NCBI GenBank assembly: GCA_938014865.1
Contig: CALLQJ010000350.1
Location: forward strand, 1 to 32,000
Origin: an uncultured Fastidiosipila sp.
GTDB taxonomy: Bacteria > Bacillota > Clostridia > Saccharofermentanales > Fastidiosipilaceae
DNA: 32,000 bases
Direction: 5' to 3'
Position numbers and translations under genes: made by a program. This document shows, in pieces, positions 21,093 to 28,763 of the stretch. Numbering within the stretch: the first letter of the stretch is position 1; the number at the start of each line of letters is the position of its first letter. A model generated the notes under the pieces. The model saw nothing but the letters and a program-made list of their open reading frames with translations, searched no databases and was not told where the DNA came from.

Positions 21093-22781
21093 TTATTGAC
21101 TCTCTCTATAACGGTCATAGGCATTCTGATACACTTGTTTAATATCATTCAGCATTGTTTTTCCGGTCAGCTCGCTTTGGAAATTTTCCCATTCCTCATC
21201 GCTGACTCCGCCTTTCAGCAGCCAGTTGATCTGATTTGTCCGAATATAATCGTTGAGATTTGTCTCGTAATTGGCCAATGTGTTGAGTTCATCCAGGGTG
21301 AACTGCAAATTCGGGAACTGCTTCACATTTTCCGGAATAAAAGGTGTCGCATTCTCAGCAAGACGCTCCACTCTCAATTTGGCACGCGGTTCCATATGCA
21401 CAACATTATTCCATGCGTAATCATCCAGATAAATGATGCCTAAAGGCGCATTCTGCAGACGCAGTTCATCGGCAGTCACCCCTTCAGGAAGCGGTTTTTG
21501 GACAAGCATGCCTTCACTGTCTTTCTCCTCTTCATAAACAATACCGATGGGTCCGTAGTTAATCTGTGCAGAAATCTCAGGATCATAATAACGATCGAAA
21601 TAGCTGAGCAAGGCTTCAGGATATTTGCAGTTCGTCAAGATAACCAGCTCTCCCGTGCCGATTTCCGGATTATTCGAAACACTTACAGTCTGTTCTCCGT
21701 CGGGTCCGATAAGAGGATTCATGACGACATAGTTTTCCGGATTTGTCACAACGGTCTCACTTTCCCACCAGTAGAAAGCGCCATACGTTTCCAGCCCTTT
21801 GCCGTTCGCGAGAAAATTATCCTGAGACTGTTCAAATGAAACACGATCAATAAGACCTTTTTCCACCCAGTCCGCAATAAAATTCGTAGCTTCTTTAAAT
21901 TCTTCTTCTTGGACTGTATAAACAACCTTCTCGTCAACGATAATTCTGTGCTCTAAGTTTTCATTCAAGCCAAACATTCCGTAAAGGTCATTTTGATTAC
22001 CCTGCCAGTTGTTATAAACAAAACTCATGGGACGTTCATCGGTATTATCGCCGTTCCCGTTCATATCATTGTCGCGGAAATACGTCAGCATCTCCTCCAT
22101 CTGCGCAGAAGTCATAGCCATTCCGTCTTTTATATCTTCTTTTTTCAATGCTGTGACCGCATTCGCCTCAATCGCCTGTTCTGCCCAAACCTTATTCAGG
22201 AATAAGAGATTCGGATTCTGCAGCAGATCCATTTCTTCTACTCTGGGAAGTGTGTAGATTTTACCGTCTTCAACATTGATCAGCTGATTTTTAATATCAG
22301 GACGTTCCTCAAGAATCTTGCTGAAATTGGGCATGTACTCGAGATAATCACTTATCGGCAAGAGCACTTTCCGCTTTGCATATTTAATAACTTCGCCCGC
22401 ACTCATGCCTGCATGGTAAATCGCATCCGGTCTGTCATCTTTATTTCCGAAAACCAAATTTTTCTGCTGGGTATAAACGGATTCAGATACATTTTCCCAA
22501 TCCACCTTTACGTTCGTCTGATCAAAAAGATCCTCCATAATTTTCATATCGTTATAATCCAGCGCAGAAGCATTTTTGGAAGAATAAACGGTATAAGAAA
22601 TTTCTTGTGCGCCTTTATCATTCAGAATTTTTTCATCTGTATTCTGATACTGATAACCGTATGTATTTGTCAGCAGATCAAGATCCGCGTCCGAGCTGTC
22701 ATTATTTCCTGTTTTTTGTCCGCATGCAGACAACAGAAACATTGCTGCTGAAATCACAGCAAAACTTTTTGCTTTTTTCAT
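21093..22781 (-). CDS. Oligosaccharide-binding lipoprotein of an ABC transporter (LplA/AlgQ type)
   Basis: 562 residues, the long class of sugar-binding proteins. The signal peptide ends in lipobox LLSAC (Cys20). A calcium-binding loop DNDMNGNGDNTDE near residue 240 has the D-x-D-x-N-x-D pattern seen in AlgQ-type proteins. MEDLFDQTNVKVDWENV and ISDYLEYMPNF near the N-terminus are typical of the LplA group. GGAGG precedes the ATG. It follows the two LplB/LplC-type permeases, the usual partners. With GH32 enzymes downstream, oligofructosides are the probable ligand. Confidence 0.92.
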   Translation of the reverse strand: MKKAKSFAVISAAMFLLSACGQKTGNNDSSDADLDLLTNTYGYQYQNTDEKILNDKGAQEISYTVYSSKNASALDYNDMKIMEDLFDQTNVKVDWENVSESVYTQQKNLVFGNKDDRPDAIYHAGMSAGEVIKYAKRKVLLPISDYLEYMPNFSKILEERPDIKNQLINVEDGKIYTLPRVEEMDLLQNPNLLFLNKVWAEQAIEANAVTALKKEDIKDGMAMTSAQMEEMLTYFRDNDMNGNGDNTDERPMSFVYNNWQGNQNDLYGMFGLNENLEHRIIVDEKVVYTVQEEEFKEATNFIADWVEKGLIDRVSFEQSQDNFLANGKGLETYGAFYWWESETVVTNPENYVVMNPLIGPDGEQTVSVSNNPEIGTGELVILTNCKYPEALLSYFDRYYDPEISAQINYGPIGIVYEEEKDSEGMLVQKPLPEGVTADELRLQNAPLGIIYLDDYAWNNVVHMEPRAKLRVERLAENATPFIPENVKQFPNLQFTLDELNTLANYETNLNDYIRTNQINWLLKGGVSDEEWENFQSELTGKTMLNDIKQVYQNAYDRYRESQ

Positions 22782-22832
22782 ATTAACCTCCGGATTTTTA
22801 TAAAACTGCTTAACATGCTTTCCCTGTTTTCC

Positions 22833-23750
22833 TTATGCCTTGATCGACCCCACCATGACGCCCTGATTGAAATATTTTTGTACAAAAGGATACAAGCAGA
22901 GGACCGGCAAGCTCGATACAATGACGGTGACATACTTCAGCTGATTGGCCAGTCGGTACTGCTGCAGGATCGTTTCACCGCTGCCTCCGACCGTACTCTC
23001 AGATGCAATCAAAATTTCTTTTAGAATGAGCTGCAAAGGATAAAGTTCTTTATTTTGCAGGAAGATCATTGCGTTAAAATAACTGTTCCACTGACCGACG
23101 GCATAATAAAGTCCCATCACAGCGATTATGGCTTTAGCCAATGGCAAAACAATTGTGAGGAAGGTCCTGTATATACCGGCTCCGTCAATTTTTGCCGCTT
23201 CAACCAGGCCGTCCGGTATAGAGGATTCAAAAAATGCCTTGCTCATGAATAAATTCCAAACGGACAGAACAGCAGGCAGTATCAAAGCCCAAATGGTATT
23301 GATCAGATTTAATTTGCTCATCACATTGTAAAAAGGAATCAGCCCGCCGCCGAAAAACATCGGGACAATAAAGTAGAACATCCAGAATTGTTTGCCGGGC
23401 AGCGTTTTGCGGCTGAGGGCCCAGCCTGCAGGTATGGTTACTCCCAATGCCAGTACAACTGTCAGCAGCGTATAAATAATAGTATTAAGATATCCGCCCC
23501 AAATATCTTTGCGTTTCATGACCTCTCTGTAGCCATCCAGAGTAATCTTCACCGGATACAGAGTAACTTGTCCTGCCAAAACCGCTTCAGGATCTGAAAA
23601 AGAAGCAATAATAATGAAGTACAAAGGATAGATGATAATAATCGCCAGAAACGTTAAAAATAGGGTATTAAAAGCATAGAACACTTTATCCCTGCGGGAG
23701 TCTTTAAGAAAATCTGTCTTTTGTACTGTATTCATTTTTTTCTTCGACAT
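22833..23750 (-). CDS. ABC transporter permease (LplC/YtcP type)
   Basis: 305 residues with six predicted membrane helices, including FLAIIIIYPLYFIIIASFSDP. The FGGGLIPFYN motif and EAAKIDGAGIYRTFLTIVLPLAK (EAA loop) are characteristic of the LplC subgroup, as is the C-terminus QKYFNQGVMVGSIKA. The frame is open to 23768 and overlaps the upstream gene; AAGGGGG five bases before ATG 23750 sets the start, leaving an 11-base gap to the LplB-type gene. Confidence 0.94.
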   Translation of the reverse strand: MSKKKMNTVQKTDFLKDSRRDKVFYAFNTLFLTFLAIIIIYPLYFIIIASFSDPEAVLAGQVTLYPVKITLDGYREVMKRKDIWGGYLNTIIYTLLTVVLALGVTIPAGWALSRKTLPGKQFWMFYFIVPMFFGGGLIPFYNVMSKLNLINTIWALILPAVLSVWNLFMSKAFFESSIPDGLVEAAKIDGAGIYRTFLTIVLPLAKAIIAVMGLYYAVGQWNSYFNAMIFLQNKELYPLQLILKEILIASESTVGGSGETILQQYRLANQLKYVTVIVSSLPVLCLYPFVQKYFNQGVMVGSIKA

Positions 23751-23761
23751 AAAAACCCCCT

Positions 23762-24727
23762 TCACCACAAGGAATTTTCAGAAAAACGCCTGGATGTTGT
23801 ATTGGCAATAATCAACAAAACTACATTAATTACCGAATTAAAAAGCCCGATGGCTGTCGCATAACCTTGATCCGGCAAACCGGTCAGACCGCGTTTATAG
23901 ACATAAGTGGCTATGATCTCACTAACAGGCAAGTTACCGTCCGTTTGCATAAGCAGAGCTTTTTCATAGCCGACGCCCATCAGACCGCCAATGGACATGA
24001 TCAGCATGACACTGACCATCGGCATGATCGCCGGGAAATCGACATGTATAACTCTCTGAAAACGGGTAGCCCCGTCAATCATGGCTGCTTCATGCTGTTC
24101 GGGCTCAACGGAAGCTAACGCAGCAATATAGATAACTGCACTCCAGCCGAAATCCTGCCAGTTGCTGGACAAAATATACATGGCTCTGAAAGCCCCCGGC
24201 TCCAGGAAATAAGAATATTTTTCGCCGCCCCAGGAAGCTACCAGATTATTGATCAAACCGTGCCAGCCGAAAAAGAGCTGGAGCATACCTACAAGAACCA
24301 CAAGTGATATAAAATGCGGCGCCGTAAATATTGTCTGCAAATATTTGGCCGACTTGCGATTCTTCATAGCATTTAGGGAGAGGGCTACGATAATCGGTAA
24401 AGGGAAACCAATGATAAAACCATAGATACAAAGCAAAAATGTATTTTTCATCAGTGACCAAAACTGCACATCATTAAAAAAGCGCTTAAAATTGTTAAAT
24501 CCGACCCATATCGTATCGGCAGATAAAATATTGTCACCCGGCATAAAATCTTGAAATGCAATCAAAACTCCGTAGATCGGTAAATAATTAAAGAGAAAAA
24601 CAAGCAATACTGCAGGAAACAGCAGGACTAAATACGGAAAGTTATCTTTAAACTGCTTACGTTTCCTGTATCTTTTAGCTTGTTTTTCTGCAGAGGACAC
24701 AGATAATTGCCTCGCCCCGTCTTTCAT
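23762..24727 (-). CDS. ABC transporter permease (LplB/YtcQ-partner type)
   Basis: 321 residues. After a basic N-terminus come six predicted spans, the first YLVLLFPAVLLVFLFNYLP followed by IYGVLIAFQDF, a hallmark of LplB-type permeases. The EAA loop is EAAMIDGATRFQRVIHVDFPAI, and the C-terminus RRFSENSLW is typical. AAGGAGG lies before ATG 24727. It is the first gene of the fructan operon, transcribed from the TTGACA promoter at 24857-24829 and under the palindromic operators in the divergent region. Confidence 0.94.
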   Translation of the reverse strand: MKDGARQLSVSSAEKQAKRYRKRKQFKDNFPYLVLLFPAVLLVFLFNYLPIYGVLIAFQDFMPGDNILSADTIWVGFNNFKRFFNDVQFWSLMKNTFLLCIYGFIIGFPLPIIVALSLNAMKNRKSAKYLQTIFTAPHFISLVVLVGMLQLFFGWHGLINNLVASWGGEKYSYFLEPGAFRAMYILSSNWQDFGWSAVIYIAALASVEPEQHEAAMIDGATRFQRVIHVDFPAIMPMVSVMLIMSIGGLMGVGYEKALLMQTDGNLPVSEIIATYVYKRGLTGLPDQGYATAIGLFNSVINVVLLIIANTTSRRFSENSLW

Positions 24728-24747
24728 ACGACCCTCCTTGCTCTTTT

Positions 24748-24761
24748 TTTACACTTGTAAA
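24748..24761. promoter_or_regulatory. LacI-type operator O1, in the 5' leader of the fructan operon
   Basis: TTTACACTTGTAAA is a perfect dyad (TTTACA-CT-TGTAAA) 20 bases upstream of the first permease ATG, downstream of the predicted transcription start, suited to a roadblock. It shares half sites with GTTTACATTTGTAAAC at 24946. Confidence 0.7.
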
Positions 24762-24802
24762 CATTTTCCGCAAAAAACAGCCTGCGAATCACATAAATTT
24801 GT

Positions 24803-24815
24803 TTACATGATGTAA
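24803..24815. promoter_or_regulatory. LacI-type operator O2, next to the fructan promoter start site
   Basis: TTACATGATGTAA is a perfect dyad around a central G and uses the same half site as O1 and O3 with one base different spacing. It lies just downstream of the -10 box of the fructan promoter. A single half site TTTACAT at 24825-24831 overlaps that promoter. Confidence 0.6.
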
Positions 24816-24828
24816 TGTTTTGATTTAC

Positions 24829-24857
24829 ATTTTATTATCGTTATGTTCGTTTGTCAA
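24829..24857 (-). promoter_or_regulatory. Promoter of the fructan operon
   Basis: On the minus strand a consensus -35 TTGACA (24857-24852) is followed after exactly 17 bases by TAAAAT (24834-24829), a strong sigma-A type promoter reading into the permease genes. Confidence 0.85.
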
Positions 24858-24945
24858 CTAATCCTTTGTTTTTATCAAATAAATTAGGGAAATTTCATAA
24901 TACTTTATAAAGAAATGTAAATTAAAAGTCGTTCTAGTACCAGCT

Positions 24946-24961
24946 GTTTACATTTGTAAAC
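24946..24961. promoter_or_regulatory. LacI-type operator O3, before the regulator gene
   Basis: GTTTACATTTGTAAAC is a perfect 16-base palindrome. A -10-like TATACT lies at 24975-24980, so a bound repressor would cover the -35 region of the regulator gene itself, indicating autoregulation. Confidence 0.75.
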
Positions 24962-25006
24962 TTTTATGCCACAATATACTAGTGATGATGCTATGAGGCT
25001 AAATTA

Positions 25007-26059
25007 ATGAAAGTCGGGTGTTTTATGAACAAAAAACGTGTCACCATGCAAGATATAGCGGATACCTGCGGATTATCACGAAATACAGTTTCAAAAGTTT
25101 TCAATCAGCGCGGTTCGGTTAAAGACTCCACCAGAGAGCTTGTTCTGGAGACCGCACAAGCGCTAGGCTACTACGTCCCTAATCTTTCTGCCGCCAGCTT
25201 TTCTGAACCTTCCGGCAGCAGTATTGCCTTACTTACAGGAAATATGCCGGTCAATTATCATTTCGCCGCTTATTTATTCACGTCTTTCACTGATCAGGTA
25301 AGCCGCGCCGGTTACACCCTTAAAATATTTGAAATTACAGCTGAAGAAATGCAGGAAAAACGCTTGCCTCTGCATTTTATTACGCAAGAGACTGCCGGTA
25401 TTATTTGCATTGAATTGTTTGACGCAGACTACTTGGAGATGCTCTGCGGTTTAGGCATACCGACCGTCTCCATTGACAGCACAACTGATGCTTTATCAGA
25501 AATTATGCATTGTGATTTTGTCGCAATGGAAAATATTGCCGGAAGCACATCACTTGTCCGTCATTTAACGGATCAAGGCATAAAAGAAATTGGTTTTGTC
25601 GGAGATATTAAACATTGCGGCTCGTTCTATGAACGCTGGCTTGGCTATATTGGCGGCTTAGATGATGCAGGGCTTTCGCTTAACAAGGATTGCTGTATTT
25701 TAGAAAAGGATAACTTACCTTACGGAGATCCTGATTGGCTTTTGCAAGAGCTGAACAAGCTTTCCGTTTTTCCTGAGGCCTTCATATGCGCCAATGATTA
25801 TATTGCACTGAACCTCATGACTGCTCTGAAGAAAAAGGGCCTGGCCATACCGGACGATGTTTTAATTGCCGGTTTTGACGGCATACCGCAAACTGCCATT
25901 ACAGATCCCCCGCTTACAACAGTCAATATTCCGGGCGAATACATCAGCAATCTTACCGCCGATATGCTCATCAAGCGCATTAAAAATCCGCAGCTGCCGT
26001 TCATCTGGACTCGTGTAAAGACGACACCTGAGTTTCGCAAAAGCACAGAAAAGCAATAA
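25007..26059 (+). CDS. LacI-family transcriptional regulator of the fructan locus
   Basis: 350 residues. The N-terminal helix-turn-helix and hinge are clear: VTMQDIADTCGLSRNTVSKVFN (residues 12-33), then GSVKDSTRELVLETAQALGY. A periplasmic-binding-protein-like sensor domain follows, with SSIALLTGN, GIPTVSID, EIGFVGDI, AFICANDYIALNLM and DVLIAGFDGIP. The start may be ATG 25007 (GAGG eight bases upstream) or ATG 25025; 25007 is chosen for its ribosome binding site. It is divergent from the fructan operon, and three related palindromes lie between. It probably represses the operon and itself until a fructose-containing ligand binds. Confidence 0.93.
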   Translation: MKVGCFMNKKRVTMQDIADTCGLSRNTVSKVFNQRGSVKDSTRELVLETAQALGYYVPNLSAASFSEPSGSSIALLTGNMPVNYHFAAYLFTSFTDQVSRAGYTLKIFEITAEEMQEKRLPLHFITQETAGIICIELFDADYLEMLCGLGIPTVSIDSTTDALSEIMHCDFVAMENIAGSTSLVRHLTDQGIKEIGFVGDIKHCGSFYERWLGYIGGLDDAGLSLNKDCCILEKDNLPYGDPDWLLQELNKLSVFPEAFICANDYIALNLMTALKKKGLAIPDDVLIAGFDGIPQTAITDPPLTTVNIPGEYISNLTADMLIKRIKNPQLPFIWTRVKTTPEFRKSTEKQ

Positions 26060-26199
26060 AACACTGTGTTCATATTCAGCTTTGAGTATCGCACTAAAGT
26101 AAGGGCTCCGGCAGACTCGATAAAAGCCCTCCGGGGGTATAGCTCGAGCGTCTGCTTAATGCAGTCTAAGTGGTATAAAGAGTCGGAAATATCAAATTC

Positions 26200-26208
26200 T
26201 GCTAAAAT
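26200..26208 (+). promoter_or_regulatory. Possible promoter of the MazG-helicase pair
   Basis: TGCTAAAAT is an extended -10 sequence 28 bases before the MazG start codon. No good -35 is visible, which extended -10 promoters may tolerate. Confidence 0.35.
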
Positions 26209-26235
26209 TAAAGAAATACATTTTCGGAGGCAGTT

Positions 26236-26595
26236 ATGGACTCCATTAAAGAAGCCGCTAAAATAGTAAAAGAATTTTGTGAAGCAAGAGACTGGGATCA
26301 ATATCACAATCCTAAGGATCTGGCCATCGGTCTGAGCACCGAAGCCAATGAACTGCTGGATATATTCCGCTTTCAGTCTCAAGAAGATATGGATCAGATC
26401 ATGAGCGATCCTGCTAAACGCGAAGAAGTTTCGCAGGAACTCGGTGATATCTTCTTTTTTCTGCTGCGCTTTGCTCAGATGAATCACTTTGATCTCTTTG
26501 AAGCGTTACAAGACAAAGTCAAGTTAAACGATCGGAAGTATCCGGTAGAAAAAGCCAAAGGCAAAAATTACAGATACAAAGATCTGCAGCATTGA
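26236..26595 (+). CDS. MazG-type nucleotide pyrophosphohydrolase
   Basis: 119 residues, an all-alpha NTP pyrophosphatase of the short MazG/RS21-C6 class. The metal-binding acidic motifs are present: STEANELLDIF (E-x-x-E) in helix 2 and SQELGDIFFFLLRFAQ (E-x-x-D) in helix 3; K-x-x-x-N-x-R-K-Y (KVKLNDRKYPVEKAKG) near the C-terminus is also typical. These enzymes cleave (d)NTPs, often non-canonical ones, to NMP and pyrophosphate. GGAGG lies five bases before the ATG. It is 24 bases from the nuclease-helicase gene and so probably co-transcribed with it. A house-cleaning role or nucleotide-directed antiphage role are both possible. Confidence 0.93.
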   Translation: MDSIKEAAKIVKEFCEARDWDQYHNPKDLAIGLSTEANELLDIFRFQSQEDMDQIMSDPAKREEVSQELGDIFFFLLRFAQMNHFDLFEALQDKVKLNDRKYPVEKAKGKNYRYKDLQH

Positions 26596-26619
26596 TTTTT
26601 TAAGAAATGTGTGTGCGCG

Positions 26620-28569
26620 ATGATTCTTTACAGTTCAAATTTAGACGAATTCAAATACAATGTAGATACGAATCAAATAACCGAAGAAATCGAGCGGGCT
26701 TTTTTCAGCGGACTCGGATACCGTCCGAGCCCCGGCGAAGTTATGTCCTGGAATAACTCACTGCGGTATATGGAAACTGCAACACGGCTCGCCAGGCTGC
26801 CGGACTCATGCGGTGTGCTCATTGAATACAAAATTCCATCTACCAGCAAACGTATTGATTTTATGCTCACAGGTCAGGATAATCGCGGGAATGACAATTT
26901 TGTACTTGTTGAATTAAAACAATGGACTGAGGCAACACAGTCTTCGTCCTCTCGCCAGCTTGTCAATACCTTTGTCGGCAGAGACTACCGCGATGTCCCG
27001 CATCCTTCTGTTCAAGCAGATTCCTACTGTGAATTTCTGTCTAATATGAACGAATCCATTCGCCAGCAAAATATCTTAGGACATGCTTGTGCCTATCTAC
27101 ATAACTACAATAAAAAAGATCCGGAACCTCTCCTTGCAGACGAATTCGTACAGGTAACCGAGAAAGTTCCGGTGTTTTTCCGTAAAGACACAGAAAAATT
27201 TCAGCGTTTTCTTAAGCAATATCTTTCTAACGGCAATGGCGAAAGCACAAAATATTACATTGAAAACGGCAGGCTCAAGCCCTCAAAGCAGCTGATCGAC
27301 GCTGTAACATCCTTATTTAAAGGCAATGATGAGTTTATCTTGCTCGACGAACAGATCGTCGCCTACGAAACCATCGTTCAGCAGGCCCTCAAACCCGGCG
27401 AAGGTAAAAAAGTGATCGTTGTTGAAGGCGGGCCGGGAACAGGGAAATCCGTCGTTTCGATGCACGTATTTCGAGAAATGCTCGAACACGGTATGAACGT
27501 ACATTTTGTTGCACCCAACCAAGCCTTCCGCTCTGCTATCGTAGACAAGCTGTTTAAAGACGGCTTTCAGACAAAAAAGTACATTACGAATCTTTTCAAA
27601 GGCTCCGGAGGCTTCATAAATGCCCCTTATAATTTCTTTGATGCCTTAATCGTAGACGAAGCCCATCGCCTGAAAGATAAAGGCACTTATGGTTACAGCG
27701 GAGAGAATCAAATTAAAGATATCGTTAAGGCGAGCAAGCTCTCTGTTTTCTTCATTGATGATGAGCAGCAAATTCGGCCGGACGACGTAGGATCAACCAA
27801 AGAAATTTATAAATACGCCGAAATGTATAATGCACATATTTCACACCTTAAACTCAAAGCCCAGTTCCGCTGCGCCGGTGCTGAAGGCTATGTCCGCTGG
27901 ATATCCGATGTACTGCAGCTTGAATCAAATGCCAATGCGGAAGGCTGGGATCAGGGCGATTTTGAATTCGAAATTTTTGATAATCCGCATGATGTGACAA
28001 ACAAAATTGAAGCGCATCAAAAAAATGGTTTCAGTGCAAGAACCACTGCCGGCTATGCCTGGCCTTGGACAAAGACCGGCAATCCGGATGCTCAAATAAA
28101 GGATGTCGTCATAGAAGAATTTGACTTTGCCAGACCTTGGAACACCCGCAGCCCGTCTAAAATCTGGGCAAGAGATGAAGAATGTGCCCAACAGATTGGC
28201 TGCATTCACACTTGCCAAGGTCTTGAATTTGATTATATCGGCGTCATCTTCGGGAAAGAAATACGCTTCAACCCGAAAACTCAAAAGATTTATGCTGATA
28301 TCAAGGAATACAAAGACCGAAACGGCAAAAAGAACTTGAAAAACAATCCTGAAGAATTAACCCGCTACATTAAAAACATTTATAAAGTCTTGTGTACCCG
28401 CGGCATGAAGGGCTGCTATCTTTATATATCAGACCCGGATCTCAATGTGTATTTCAAGAATCGTCTGGCTGCTGCACGCAGAAACCGAGACGAGATTTCC
28501 TATGCATTCCCGGACAAAGAAATGTGGAAGGTTGCGGAGGATAATTCTGATGAGGATTCAAGGGATTAG
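26620..28569 (+). CDS. PD-(D/E)XK nuclease-like / DUF2075 superfamily 1 helicase fusion
   Basis: About 649 residues. The N-terminal part has a restriction-nuclease-like core: RIDFMLTG (Asp), then FVLVELKQW (E-x-K) around residues 84-108. From about 250 a DUF2075 (COG3410) helicase follows: Walker A VEGGPGTGKS, Walker B DALIVDEAH, motif III-like VFFIDDEQQI, LKAQFRC, CIHTCQGLEFDYIGVIFG and VLCTRGMKGCYLY (motif VI Arg). Such proteins are found in defence islands; nucleic acid translocation coupled to cleavage is the expected activity. Start: ATG 26620 is chosen over GTG 26611, as neither has a strong ribosome binding site and AAGAAATG fits 26620 loosely. It is second in a pair with the MazG gene and convergent with brxL. 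Confidence 0.85.
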   Translation: MILYSSNLDEFKYNVDTNQITEEIERAFFSGLGYRPSPGEVMSWNNSLRYMETATRLARLPDSCGVLIEYKIPSTSKRIDFMLTGQDNRGNDNFVLVELKQWTEATQSSSSRQLVNTFVGRDYRDVPHPSVQADSYCEFLSNMNESIRQQNILGHACAYLHNYNKKDPEPLLADEFVQVTEKVPVFFRKDTEKFQRFLKQYLSNGNGESTKYYIENGRLKPSKQLIDAVTSLFKGNDEFILLDEQIVAYETIVQQALKPGEGKKVIVVEGGPGTGKSVVSMHVFREMLEHGMNVHFVAPNQAFRSAIVDKLFKDGFQTKKYITNLFKGSGGFINAPYNFFDALIVDEAHRLKDKGTYGYSGENQIKDIVKASKLSVFFIDDEQQIRPDDVGSTKEIYKYAEMYNAHISHLKLKAQFRCAGAEGYVRWISDVLQLESNANAEGWDQGDFEFEIFDNPHDVTNKIEAHQKNGFSARTTAGYAWPWTKTGNPDAQIKDVVIEEFDFARPWNTRSPSKIWARDEECAQQIGCIHTCQGLEFDYIGVIFGKEIRFNPKTQKIYADIKEYKDRNGKKNLKNNPEELTRYIKNIYKVLCTRGMKGCYLYISDPDLNVYFKNRLAAARRNRDEISYAFPDKEMWKVAEDNSDEDSRD

Positions 28570-28763
28570 TGGAGTAATTTAATTCTTACTGATGGTTTTT
28601 TGCAGAGTATGGTAAGTCTGATTTTATAGCTGCTGTTTAGGCCGGTCATGATTAAAATACGTGATTGTAGTACGAGATCTCGAGGCACATGTATCAGGTA
28701 AATGACAACGTATATTGTATTATTGAACTACAAACGTAAGACCACTAATTAAATATTTATATG
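28570..28763. other. Intergenic stretch between convergent defence genes
   Basis: AT-rich, with stops in all frames and no clear hairpin plus T-tract for either gene. It marks the border between the MazG/helicase pair and the BREX genes, and also the change to higher A+T. I see no recognisable attachment site or insertion sequence. Confidence 0.5.

Noticed and set aside
25798..26487. 229-codon leftward frame across the end of the LacI gene and the MazG gene
   Set aside because: It overlaps two confidently assigned rightward genes on the opposite strand.
28570..28763. Remnant of a BrxL Lon protease domain
   Set aside because: Reading on from the brxL stop gives stop codons in all minus-strand frames within a short distance and no protease-like sequence.
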